Below the pieces are notes generated by a model. The model was not told the origin of the DNA and did no database searches. It saw only the letters and a program-made list of their open reading frames with translations. Below, one piece after another: positions 56,616 to 64,000 of a stretch of 64,000 nucleotides of DNA. The translations under genes were made by a program, and so were the position numbers. Source of the DNA: Pseudomonas proteolytica (GTDB taxonomy: Bacteria; Pseudomonadota; Gammaproteobacteria; Pseudomonadales; Pseudomonadaceae); contig NZ_VFEV01000002.1 in NCBI RefSeq assembly GCF_007858275.1, positions 206,046 through 270,045 of the forward strand. Reading direction: 5' to 3'. Position 1 is the first letter of the stretch. Each line of letters begins with the position of its first letter.

Positions 56616-56669
56616 TCAATCCCATCTAAGCTATCTGACAACATAGCCCACTGAGTTCGACCTGCGCAC

Positions 56670-59663
56670 CTAAATATCGTCGTCTGGATTACGCAGTGGC
56701 CGTAGCTCACCTCGGGCGACCTCTTCTGGTACCGCGAAGGAGTACCGTCCCAACATATTGATGTGCTCGAAGATCAGCGGCGACAAACGAGCCAGGTCTT
56801 CGTCCTGTACCGGGTAGCCGTGCTGCTTTAACCGCTCCACGGCAGCCGTCATGTAGAGGGTATTCCATAGCACAATGATATTTACCACCAGGCCCAGGGC
56901 ACCGAGTTGATCCTCCTGGCCTTCTCGGTAGCGCTGGCGAAGCTCGCCTCGTTTGCCATGGAACACGGCGCGAGCCAGGCTGTGTCGGCCTTCGCCGCGA
57001 TTCAGTTGGGTCAGGGTGGCGCGGCGCTTGGACTCATCATCAATGTAGGTCAACGTATGCAGGGTTTTCTCGATCCGTCCGAACTCTGCCAACGCCTGGG
57101 CCAGACGGGTCGGACGATCTCCCGTTTGTAGGGTGCGCATGATGCCTGTCGCCGGCACTCGGCCAAGTTTGAGTGAGCCAGCCAAACGCAACAGGTCATC
57201 CCAGTGCTCGGCGATCAGGTCGAGCTTGACTGACTGGCGAGCAAGTCCGTTGAGCTTGCCGTAATCCGCGTCCGGGCGGGTGCGCCAGAAGCTGGTACCG
57301 CCGACATCAGCCAGGCGCGGGCAGAAGTGATAACCGAGCAGACGGAATAACCCGAACACCACATCGCTGTAAGCACCGGTATCGGTCATGATTTGTGTGG
57401 GCTGCAATTCGGTCTGTTGTTCCAGCACAACCGCGAGCAATACTAGGCTGTCGCGCAGGGTGCCGGGCACCGTAATGGCGTTAAGACCGGAAAACTGGTC
57501 GGAGATCAGGTTGTACCAGGTGACGCCCCGGCCGGTACCGAAATACTTCGGGTTAGGGCCGGCATGTACGGTACGCACAGGTACGACAAAACGCATGCCA
57601 TCGGCGGAGGCCACCTCGCCGCCGCCCCAGACCTGAGCCAGCTCCAGTTGACTCTGCGCAGCCACCAAAATGGCATTGGCTGCCGACAGGGTATCGTCAC
57701 GGAGATAGTTCTGGCTCACCCAGGACAGCCGGTCACGGCGCAGCGCTTGGTTGTCGTTGCGAGTCAAGGGCTCCAGGCCGGTGTTACAGGCTCCTCCCAA
57801 GAGCACTGCGCACAAACTCGTCACCAAGTTGTCGGCCCGCGCATTGCGTTCGGACACATGGGTGAAGGCTTCAGTGAAGCCGGTACGAGCGGCGATTTCT
57901 AACAGGATTTCCGGCAAATCGACACGCGGCATCAAGTCGGCCACGGCTGCACGCAGTTGCAGCAACGAGTTGGGCTCTTCCAGCTTCTCCAGCGCTCCGA
58001 GGGACAGCTCGGTTTTGCCCTCTGTATTCTCACTCAACTGGATCGCAGGATTGTCGGGCAGGCGAGCGGCGACTGCGTACCAAGTCGCATCCAGCTCGGC
58101 AGACAAGGCGTCCAAGGTGGTTTTGGCGTCCACAGTCAGGCCCAGTGAGCGACAGATGATCGGTCGCGCCGACAGCCATTCTGCACCATCGAGCAGACCG
58201 ATATGCGGGTCGGCATAGCGCCAACTGGGTGCAACAAAGACATCGCGGCGGCGTAGGGCCGTGCGTAGTGCATCAAGCGTGCAGAAGACATAGGTGCCCA
58301 TGTCGAGGGAGCCATCTTCGCGAGTGATGTGGTTCTGCCAAGCCTTGGCCACGATCTCCTGCGGCACGTCATCCTCCGGCTTCCTGCGAGGCAAGTTCAG
58401 TTGCAACCAGTCCAAACTAGCCGCCACACCCTTACCCGCCGGGCTGAAGCCGAAGCGAATATGTTTCAATAAGTCAGGAAGGAAACGGCGCACGCTGCGG
58501 TAGCGCTCCTCCAGAGCGAGGTAAAACACATCGTTGGCCGGACGGATCAACGCATTGACCTCTTCCAGGGCTTTCTCCAGCGTGACACGTGGCAGGTCGT
58601 TGAACAGCCGGGCACGGACATTGTCATCGCTGATCGAGCTATCCAGCACGACCTTGCACGCAGCGGCGAGCATTGCCGCCGAGCGATCCAGGTCTTTTAG
58701 ACTACGCAACCGAGCCTTCTTGTCAGCCTTCTCTGCGTTGTTGAAGATATCACGCAGTAGCGCTTCCAGAACTTCCAGAGCATCGTCGTGCGCACTGGCT
58801 TCCAAGGAAACCGCGAATGCCACCAACGTCGCCAACCGGCGCGACGCCGGCAGTCGATTGATGGCCGTGACCTTCGCGGTGTTGGCAAAGCGAGCCAGGG
58901 CGGCAATGCGGCTGGGAGGGATATGCGCAGCTGCCGGTAAGGCGATACCCAACCCGCGTACATCATCCAGCCGACGCAGCGCCCGAACCAGTGCAGGGCC
59001 ACTGACCATCACCGGGCCGGAGCGTAGTTGATCCAGTCGGGAACTACGGTTGCCTTCGGCCACCAGAAGCAAGTCTTGTAGGTGCTGTCTTTGCTCCTCG
59101 GTCACGCTGCGGCCCAAGGTGTACCAGAGGCGTTCTTCAACCCGGCTACGCAGTTGGGCAATGAAGCGCTCTAACTGGGAAATTCCGGGCAATAGGACTT
59201 TCTGTGTGAGCAGCCATGAGGTAGCTCGTTCGAACAGCACGCCAGGACGATCAGTACCAGTCCAGCAAAGGGCATACAGCCATCGGCTCAAACGAAAGCC
59301 GATGCCTGGGTCAGTAAAGTGGCGATAGCCATAGCGCTCTTGAATATCGGCCGCATGTATCCAGCGACGATGATCGCTATAACGTACAAGACAGTCAGGG
59401 TCGGCGATTGCCAATTGCCGACAAAGCACAAGCAGGACTTCCACCGGCACAGCCGTGGGTTTGTCCGGCAAAACACCGACGAAGCGAACGGTAGTCAGCA
59501 GAACGGCATAGCCCAAGCGGTTATGGTTGCCCCGTAGTATCTGGACGGCTTCACGGTCTTCATCGCTCAGGTGGAAGTAGCGCTCCAGTTCATCACGGCT
59601 GGGCGCATCGATGTAGCGACCAAAGCCGTCGCGTTGCTCCTGAGTCAGAAAACCAACCGGCAT
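56670..59663 (-). CDS. tnpA: Tn3-family transposase
   Basis: 997-residue DDE transposase. The N-terminal DUF4158 domain covers about 1-170. The first Asp is in ASADGMRFVVPV (about 690), the second in IMTDTGAYSDVVFG (about 775), and the family-specific end is EDLARLSPLIFEHINMLGRYSF. It starts 4 bases after the PIN-toxin stop, so toxin, antitoxin and transposase are probably one leftward operon. It appears intact. No 38-bp end lies near its 3' side, where sulP-usp sit. Confidence 0.92.
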   Translation of the reverse strand: MPVGFLTQEQRDGFGRYIDAPSRDELERYFHLSDEDREAVQILRGNHNRLGYAVLLTTVRFVGVLPDKPTAVPVEVLLVLCRQLAIADPDCLVRYSDHRRWIHAADIQERYGYRHFTDPGIGFRLSRWLYALCWTGTDRPGVLFERATSWLLTQKVLLPGISQLERFIAQLRSRVEERLWYTLGRSVTEEQRQHLQDLLLVAEGNRSSRLDQLRSGPVMVSGPALVRALRRLDDVRGLGIALPAAAHIPPSRIAALARFANTAKVTAINRLPASRRLATLVAFAVSLEASAHDDALEVLEALLRDIFNNAEKADKKARLRSLKDLDRSAAMLAAACKVVLDSSISDDNVRARLFNDLPRVTLEKALEEVNALIRPANDVFYLALEERYRSVRRFLPDLLKHIRFGFSPAGKGVAASLDWLQLNLPRRKPEDDVPQEIVAKAWQNHITREDGSLDMGTYVFCTLDALRTALRRRDVFVAPSWRYADPHIGLLDGAEWLSARPIICRSLGLTVDAKTTLDALSAELDATWYAVAARLPDNPAIQLSENTEGKTELSLGALEKLEEPNSLLQLRAAVADLMPRVDLPEILLEIAARTGFTEAFTHVSERNARADNLVTSLCAVLLGGACNTGLEPLTRNDNQALRRDRLSWVSQNYLRDDTLSAANAILVAAQSQLELAQVWGGGEVASADGMRFVVPVRTVHAGPNPKYFGTGRGVTWYNLISDQFSGLNAITVPGTLRDSLVLLAVVLEQQTELQPTQIMTDTGAYSDVVFGLFRLLGYHFCPRLADVGGTSFWRTRPDADYGKLNGLARQSVKLDLIAEHWDDLLRLAGSLKLGRVPATGIMRTLQTGDRPTRLAQALAEFGRIEKTLHTLTYIDDESKRRATLTQLNRGEGRHSLARAVFHGKRGELRQRYREGQEDQLGALGLVVNIIVLWNTLYMTAAVERLKQHGYPVQDEDLARLSPLIFEHINMLGRYSFAVPEEVARGELRPLRNPDDDI

Positions 59664-59666
59664 CGA

Positions 59667-60077
59667 TCACAGTACCTCGGCGCAGAACACGGCGGGGGTG
59701 ACAATCCGCGTGCGTTCGATATGTCCGCGCTGCAAGAGGCCTGCGCGTCGATCACCGGTTACTAGGTAGTCCGCATTGCCCGCCAAAGCCATGGCCAGCA
59801 GAAAAGAGTCATCCGGATCATCGGCTTCAACCTCAATGGTCAACCGCTCCAATACCACGGCGCGTTGCAGGTTATTGATCATGGCCCCCACTTTGGCAGG
59901 CTGAAGGATGGCCTGAAGCTTGGGGTAACGACTGGCGCGACGAATTTCGTCGAGCTGTGCCCGTGAAGTCACCACCTCGAAGCGAGCTGAACGCCAGGCC
60001 CGATAGATCGCATCAGGAGACCCATGCGGTGAGATCAGTGCACTGAACAGAATGTTGGTATCCAATACAACCCGCAT
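59667..60077 (-). CDS. PIN-domain toxin of a Tn3-borne toxin-antitoxin pair
   Basis: 136-residue putative ribonuclease of the PIN_3/VapC-like class. The first acidic residue is in MRVVLDTNILFSALI, the others in ADDPDDSFLLAMA and LVTGD. It likely cleaves RNA when not bound by the antitoxin encoded upstream (1-base overlap, TGATG). Such pairs are known inserted between tnpA and tnpR in several Tn3-family elements. Confidence 0.86.
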   Translation of the reverse strand: MRVVLDTNILFSALISPHGSPDAIYRAWRSARFEVVTSRAQLDEIRRASRYPKLQAILQPAKVGAMINNLQRAVVLERLTIEVEADDPDDSFLLAMALAGNADYLVTGDRRAGLLQRGHIERTRIVTPAVFCAEVL

Positions 60078-60316
60078 CAGCGCTTACGCGCCCAGTCGAG
60101 CGCTTCTTCAACCGCTTCGGTCAGTTCGGCCTCACTCAGATGGGCATTGGAAACCTTGGCCTGTTCGGCGCTCAGCTCCAGGATGTGTGCCCGCACCGCT
60201 TCTTCGATGAAGCGCGACAGGTCGCCCTTACGGCCACCGCCTTGGCTGGCCAGAAACATGCGAAGCGATTGGTCGGTGTCGGTGGAGACGGCGACGTTCC
60301 AGCGAGTGGTATTCAT
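60077..60316 (-). CDS. Antitoxin, ribbon-helix-helix type
   Basis: 79-residue acidic protein with an N-terminal strand-helix pattern (RWNVAVSTDTDQSLRMFLAS, GRKGDLSRFIEEAVRAHIL) like RHH DNA-binding antitoxins. Its C-terminal tail is rich in Glu and Ala (LSEAELTEAVEEALDWA) and would wrap the toxin. The start could be 60328 or 60316; the latter matches better. It probably represses its own promoter in the adjacent tnpR gap. Confidence 0.82.
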   Translation of the reverse strand: MNTTRWNVAVSTDTDQSLRMFLASQGGGRKGDLSRFIEEAVRAHILELSAEQAKVSNAHLSEAELTEAVEEALDWARKR

Positions 60317-60329
60317 GACTTTTTCCAAT

Positions 60330-60517
60330 GTTAGGTGTTTATGTGTTTATACACTCGATCCTCACTGCGCCGCAACGGTTCGATAAAACCCTCGTTTTAT
60401 AGAACTTTAACGGAAGACCTGCCCAGCTCCGAGTTAGCCCATATTATGGTTTTAAATACTGGTATCGTTAATCAAGGTTCTATTTTCAATTTCTCTGTTG
60501 AGTAAACGGTACTTTTG
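60330..60517. promoter_or_regulatory. Predicted resolution (res) site and divergent promoters
   Basis: 188-base gap between divergent tnpR and antitoxin genes. It contains inverted blocks such as GATAAAACC/CGTTTTATAG (60381-60400), as expected for resolvase subsites. Assigned by position in Tn3-family elements. Confidence 0.55.
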
Positions 60518-61435
60518 ATGAAAATTGGCTATGCGCGGGTGAGTACTCGGGATCAGAACGCCGACCTCCAGATCGATGCTCTGACAAAGGCAGGGTGCGA
60601 GCGGATCTATCAAGACGTTGCCAGCGGCTCAAAAAGCGCACGTCCGGAACTGGACAAATTATTGGTTCATGTACGGGCCGGTGATGCTGTGGTGATTTGG
60701 AAGCTGGATCGTCTAGGGCGCTCGCTCAAGCACCTGGTCGAACTGGTCGGTGAATTGGCCGCTCGTAACGTTGGCCTGCAAAGTCTGAATGACCCCATCG
60801 ATACCACCCACGCGCAAGGCCGCTTTGTGTTCAACCTGTTCGCTTCATTGGCAGAGTTCGAACGTGAGTTGATTCGTGAGCGCACACAGGCAGGCTTGTC
60901 CGCTGCACGGTCACGTGGTCGAGTCGGTGGCCGCCCGAAGGGGCTGCCCGCTCAGGCGGAAGCGACCGCTATGGCCGCAGAAACGCTGTACCGAGAGGGT
61001 CGGTTAAGTGTGAGCGCCATTGGCAAGAAACTGCACATTTCCAAAAGCACGCTTTACCGCTACCTCCGGCATCGCGGCATAACGATCGGCGTACCCGCAA
61101 AAATCACCCAGCATCTCAACATCACGGTCCCACCGGCAGTGGACAATGCCGAACGGATCGCGACGGTCATATTGCGCCTGGCCGTCGAGAACAACAGCAA
61201 GTTCGTGCGTGGTAAAAAACGGGCACTGGAGAATATCGAGCGTTACTGCCTGGAACCTTACGGCATGAAGCTGCTTGAGTCGGGCAACTACGCGCTGAGC
61301 ATTCCCTATCGCAACGATGAGGCACTGGATAAGACGGTACATGATCTGCTGACCGAGATCAGCCAAGAGGCCGAGATGCGTAATTGCTTTATCGAGGCGG
61401 ATGCCTGGGAAGAGGGCTCTGAGCGGAGGTGGTAG
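60518..61435 (+). CDS. tnpR: Serine resolvase with long C-terminal extension
   Basis: 305 residues. The catalytic serine-recombinase domain (about 1-140) shows YARVSTRDQNADLQIDAL (nucleophile Ser near 9) and KLDRLGRSLKHLV. A helix-turn-helix follows (KKLHISKSTLYRYLRHRG, about 165-185). The extra ~120 residues are typical of the long ISXc5/Tn5044-type resolvases. Resolves cointegrates at the upstream res site. Its stop is 2 bases before the 38-bp end. Confidence 0.9.
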   Translation: MKIGYARVSTRDQNADLQIDALTKAGCERIYQDVASGSKSARPELDKLLVHVRAGDAVVIWKLDRLGRSLKHLVELVGELAARNVGLQSLNDPIDTTHAQGRFVFNLFASLAEFERELIRERTQAGLSAARSRGRVGGRPKGLPAQAEATAMAAETLYREGRLSVSAIGKKLHISKSTLYRYLRHRGITIGVPAKITQHLNITVPPAVDNAERIATVILRLAVENNSKFVRGKKRALENIERYCLEPYGMKLLESGNYALSIPYRNDEALDKTVHDLLTEISQEAEMRNCFIEADAWEEGSERRW

Positions 61436-61437
61436 GG

Positions 61438-61475
61438 CTTATGTTGGTTTTTGGTTCCATTGCTCCCCAAACCCC
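61438..61475 (-). repeat. 38-bp Tn3-family inverted repeat (right end)
   Basis: On the minus strand it starts GGGGTTTGGGGAGC and ends CAACATAAG, 37/38 identical to 51704-51741. It adjoins the tnpR stop and cuts into the HTH gene downstream. Confidence 0.88.
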
Positions 61476-61476
61476 T

Positions 61477-61914
61477 CCTACAAACCATCCGTTGCGGCCA
61501 TATAAGACCCTCTTGGGGCTTGTGCATGACGACGAAGTTGCAAACCTCGCTAGGGTTTCGCGCACAACGGTTAGAAATTGGCGTGAAGCTTTAGGCCGTG
61601 AGCTTGCGGAAGCACTGCCGAAAGAACCAGCACAACAGCGAATCAAAAACTGTGTAGGTCCGTGGCTCGGCTACGAATCACTGTTCGGCACAATGTCAGC
61701 TGCGAAAATCAGCCGTGCGGTAGGTGTGCCCTTTGCCATAGTTGAGCAACGGCAAAATTTTTTGGGTGCAGTACCGTACCAACGGGTTTCAAAACTGGAC
61801 CGGTACCAGCATTTGGCGGGGCTCATTTCTAATGCCTTGCTGGCAAAACTTGCCGGCGTCTCAGCGAGTCGGGCCACTGAATTTAGCCGCAGGCTCAAGC
61901 AGATCAGCGCCTAA
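61477..61914 (+). CDS. Helix-turn-helix protein, probably N-terminally truncated
   Basis: The open frame enters from the 38-bp repeat and gives about 145 residues beyond it. Three helix-turn-helix-like segments are visible: VHDDEVANLARVSRTTVRNWREAL, MSAAKISRAVGVPFAIVEQR and ISNALLAKLAGVSASRATEFSRRL. A GTG at 61522 could restart translation. The original N-terminus seems replaced by transposon sequence. No family was recognised. Confidence 0.5.
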   Translation, partial: PTNHPLRPYKTLLGLVHDDEVANLARVSRTTVRNWREALGRELAEALPKEPAQQRIKNCVGPWLGYESLFGTMSAAKISRAVGVPFAIVEQRQNFLGAVPYQRVSKLDRYQHLAGLISNALLAKLAGVSASRATEFSRRLKQISA

Positions 61915-61973
61915 ATTGAAATCTGCCACCGTTGGTGGCCGTCGATCCTCCAGATTTCAACGTAGCGCGTGTT

Positions 61974-62011
61974 GGGGAAGTGAAAGAATTCGGAAAAAAT
62001 CGTACACTAAA
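61974..62011 (+). repeat. Lone Tn501/Tn1721-like terminal repeat
   Basis: Starts GGGGAAGTGAAAGAATTCGG and ends ATCGTACACTAAA; it shares the inner half of the Tn501-type end with the chrA element ends. No inverted partner lies to its right within the window. Confidence 0.65.
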
Positions 62012-62138
62012 GGGATAATGCATAGGGAAAATTAGGGCATCGCAACCGTCGTTCGGATGGCGGATAATCCTAAAACTTAGTAACCCTAGAACTGATTTGC
62101 GCGAGTAGATGTCTTTGGCTAGTTAAGAAGGTGAAAAA

Positions 62139-62555
62139 GTGTACGTTAACCGGGAAGGCCTATTACCAATTCTGGGCGGAGTCATCATTGTCGAAGATGA
62201 TCCGACGCTCCGTGAACTGATGGTGGATATCGTCGAGGAGGTAGGGGCTGAGGCATTAGCATTTGAAACTGCTGATGATGCGTTAACATATCTTCTGCAA
62301 TCGCATGAAAAATGCAGGCTAGTGATTGCCGATCATGGGGTCCCTGGACAAATTCAAGGTACAGAATTCATTGAAATGGTGAGAGGAAGATGGCCGACGA
62401 TTGCATCGATTCTGACCTCAGGGGCTTTGATAGATCCTGCATCAGTCCCGCCTTCTACGATCTACTTACACAAGCCATGGTCTCTGGATGATCTGATCGG
62501 TGCGATGGCATCCCTGCTTCAGCCAGGTTTCCAAATCCAGAAAGCGCAAGAATAG
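62139..62555 (+). CDS. Stand-alone response-regulator receiver protein
   Basis: 138 residues, essentially one CheY-like domain: acidic pair in IVEDDPTLRELM, phospho-acceptor Asp in LVIADHGVPG (about 68), Thr/Ser in ILTSGAL and Lys in IYLHKPWSLDDLI. No output domain. A GTG start with AAGGTG upstream. It precedes the converging HD-GYP gene, a possible functional partner. The local GC content is lower than in the core genes. Confidence 0.85.
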   Translation: MYVNREGLLPILGGVIIVEDDPTLRELMVDIVEEVGAEALAFETADDALTYLLQSHEKCRLVIADHGVPGQIQGTEFIEMVRGRWPTIASILTSGALIDPASVPPSTIYLHKPWSLDDLIGAMASLLQPGFQIQKAQE

Positions 62556-62659
62556 AGCTATTTTTGTTCTTTTTCATTAACAGCAACGAGCCTGTAGCGT
62601 ACGAGTTTCTCCGTATTTGTTAGAGCAACCGGCGCTCCTACAGTTCTTAGAACCATGAA

Positions 62660-63757
62660 TTAACACCAAAGGTTTTCTAAGTTTTTGAACCCCCACTTTG
62701 CTGGATCCTCCCGGCTGACGATACGATCTGTTGTCGAACTTTGTGCTAAATCCACCACCTGCTCCACAATAGTAGTCTTAGACTTAACTGAGAAGAATAC
62801 GCGCACAATCGGCCTGCTGAGATGGGTCGGATTTTTCCCAATCACCACGCCCAAATACCCGGAATGTAATCTAACCAAACTGCCAAGCGGATAAATTCCT
62901 ACGGTTTTGACAAAGGTATTAAAAAGTTCTTTGTCGAAATGCCCTGTCCATTTCGACATATGCGCGAGAGAGCTAGCGGGATCCCAAGCTTCCTTGTAAG
63001 GACGATTGGAGGTAATAGCATCATAAACATCACAGATTGCCGCCATGCGCGCTAAAATACTAATTTGTTGGCCTTGGAGGCTGTGCGGATAGCCAGTGCC
63101 ATCGATCTTCTCATGGTGGTGGAGGCAGACATCTAGAGCGCACTTGGGAATAAGTTCGCTCTTGAGAAGCATGGCATGACCAAGTTCTGGATGCCTGCGC
63201 ATTACCGAAAATTCGTCATCAGTAAGCTTACCCGGTTTGTTGAGCACAACTCCCGGAATTACTATCTTACCAACGTCGTGTAACAGTCCAGCAATCCCCG
63301 CTTCGCGAATCTGCTCGTTATCCAGTCCTAATTGCTGGGCCAAGGCAACCATAAGAGCGCAAACCGAAACGGAGTGCATATAGGTGTATTCGTCCTTGGT
63401 TTTCAGTCGCGCCAGGCCAATGAGAGCGGAGGAGTTCCTCGCCACAGATGTGCTAATTTCTTCTACGATGGGTAGACATTGTTCTATATCGATAGCTTTT
63501 CCGAGGCGGGCCTCATTGAATAACTGCATCACAGCAAGTTTGGAATGGTTGAGAATCTGCGATGCGCGATGTAGTTCTTCAGCCACCGTAGTAGAAACAG
63601 GCGTTGGCGTTGGCAGTGTTTGTGCCGCATAAGTTAGTGGTTCTTTTTGTTCCTGACTCGGGTCCTCAGCTGTTTCGGTGATATCCGTACCTTTTGAACA
63701 ATCGATCCACACTGCCGAAACTTTGCTGTTTTGCAAAGCCTCTAGGTCAGCCTGATC
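62660..63757 (-). pseudogene. HD-GYP phosphodiesterase with 5' end removed by an IS21-family element
   Basis: Cyclic-di-GMP phosphodiesterase. The HD-GYP domain is complete (LLHDVGKIVIPG, HHEKIDGTGYPHSL). The N-terminal DUF3391-like part is partial: the codons before the first ATG (63736) still read QADLEALQNSKVSAVWIDCSKG, but beyond about 63757 the sequence is the IS end. About 40-50 N-terminal residues are missing. A shortened protein from an internal start is possible. Confidence 0.8.
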
Positions 63758-64000
63758 ATATGTTGCCGCTGACCGAAAACTGACCCAGTAGAGGCTGTTC
63801 TGCCGACTGAAAACTGACCCAGGTGTTCAACTGCTTCTGCTCACTTTTTGAGCAGGAGAACACAGGGTGATCACATGGAAATGTTGGGAAAAATCCGGCG
63901 GATGTACTTCCGCGACAAGCTCTCGCTGCATCAGATAGCCAAGCGTACCGGGCTGTCGAGAAACACCATCCGAAAATGGGTCAGAGCGCCCGAAGCCACT
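63757..64000 (+). mobile_element. IS21-family insertion sequence, left end (continues beyond window)
   Basis: The left terminus has two nearly identical repeats (CTGAAAACTGACCCAG and CCGAAAACTGACCCAG, about 63771-63788 and 63807-63825), as IS21 elements have at their ends, followed by istA. The insertion separates the HD-GYP gene from its 5' end. Confidence 0.8.
63875..64000 (+). CDS. istA: IS21-family transposase IstA, N-terminal part
   Basis: 42 codons to the window edge, starting MEMLGKIRRMYFRDKLSLHQ and continuing IAKRTGLSRNTIRKWVRAPE, the N-terminal helix-turn-helix of IstA. GGTG lies 6-9 bases before the ATG. The remainder and istB lie outside. Confidence 0.88.
   Translation, partial: MEMLGKIRRMYFRDKLSLHQIAKRTGLSRNTIRKWVRAPEAT

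Larger units (their letters stand above)
51704..61475. mobile_element. Composite Tn3-family region (tnpA, TA pair, tnpR, sulP-usp, nested chrA element)
   Basis: 9,772 bp between two 38-bp repeats in inverted orientation. The content is a resolvase stump, the nested chrA-padR element, sulP-usp, tnpA, a PIN toxin-antitoxin pair and tnpR. No matching target duplication flanks it. It may be a rearranged or multi-insertion region rather than one clean transposon. Confidence 0.65.

Noticed and set aside
51704..61475. The whole interval as one simple recent Tn3-family insertion
   Set aside because: The 5-bp flanks differ and the left border carries a resolvase-end duplicate, so a single insertion does not explain both ends.
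63771..63825. Two GAAAACTGACCCAG repeats as the start of a CRISPR array
   Set aside because: Only two units, directly before istA; they are the terminal repeats of an IS21-family element.

Overview
This window comes from a Pseudomonas chromosome (fluorescens/putida-type). The first 6.5 kb is the conserved translation block thrS(partial)-infC-rpmI-rplT-pheS-pheT-ihfA-MerR regulator-tRNA-Pro(GGG). The AUU start of infC, the overlap of ihfA with the regulator and the protein sequences all fit that genus. Everything after the tRNA is accessory DNA. No rRNA or CRISPR array was seen.

Region 1 (6.6-9.9 kb) is a worn junction: a weak ORF, a decayed LLM-type flavin oxidoreductase pseudogene, and a PAS-GGDEF-EAL gene whose N-terminal GAF domain is cut short. 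Region 2 (10-28.9 kb) is a nearly continuous catabolic cluster that matches the furfural/HMF/2-furoate (hmf) pathway. It holds a three-subunit molybdenum furoyl-CoA dehydrogenase (hmfABC), furoyl-CoA synthetase (hmfD), a crotonase-fold 2-oxoglutaroyl-CoA hydrolase (hmfE), a UbiD/UbiX-type decarboxylase pair (hmfF/hmfG), and SSS and MFS transporters. It also has SDR, ALDH and membrane di-iron hydroxylase genes, XdhC, and LysR and AraC regulators. The logic is uptake, oxidation of alcohol and aldehyde groups, decarboxylation of the diacid to 2-furoate, CoA activation, ring hydroxylation, and release of 2-oxoglutarate. No GMC-type HMF oxidase (hmfH) is present, so the SDR, ALDH and di-iron enzymes are the candidates for the early oxidations. 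The cluster is bracketed by a partial duplication of the hmfA promoter and 5' end (9.9 and 30.1 kb) and by a ~50-bp inverted repeat (7.75 and 29.9 kb).

Region 3 (28.9-36.9 kb) has small hypothetical genes, an OprD-type porin, and a first reactive-carbonyl module: MDR reductase, Abm monooxygenase, XenA-type ene-reductase, ArsR regulator, LysR, SDR. Region 4 (36.9-45.4 kb) is mobile debris around a Tn4651-type Tn3-family module (tnpA-tnpS / tnpT): LysR, LLM and istA pseudogenes on the left, chrA and nhaA pseudogenes on the right. Region 5 (45.5-51 kb) is a second module of the same composition as Region 3: MDR reductase, Abm, NemA-type ene-reductase, ArsR, LLM oxidoreductase, AcuI-type reductase.

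Region 6 (51.3-64 kb) is nested transposons. A cytochrome c gene is cut by a 38-bp Tn3-family inverted repeat. Inside lies a 1,911-bp transposase-less element (51882-53792) with 38-bp Tn501/Tn1721-like ends and a perfect 5-bp target duplication, carrying chrA and padR. Next come sulP and usp, then a Tn3-family backbone with an embedded PIN/antitoxin pair and a long resolvase, ending in a matching 38-bp repeat at 61475. The window closes with an HTH gene, a lone Tn501-like end, a stand-alone receiver protein, and an HD-GYP gene whose 5' end has been removed by an IS21-family element that runs off the window.
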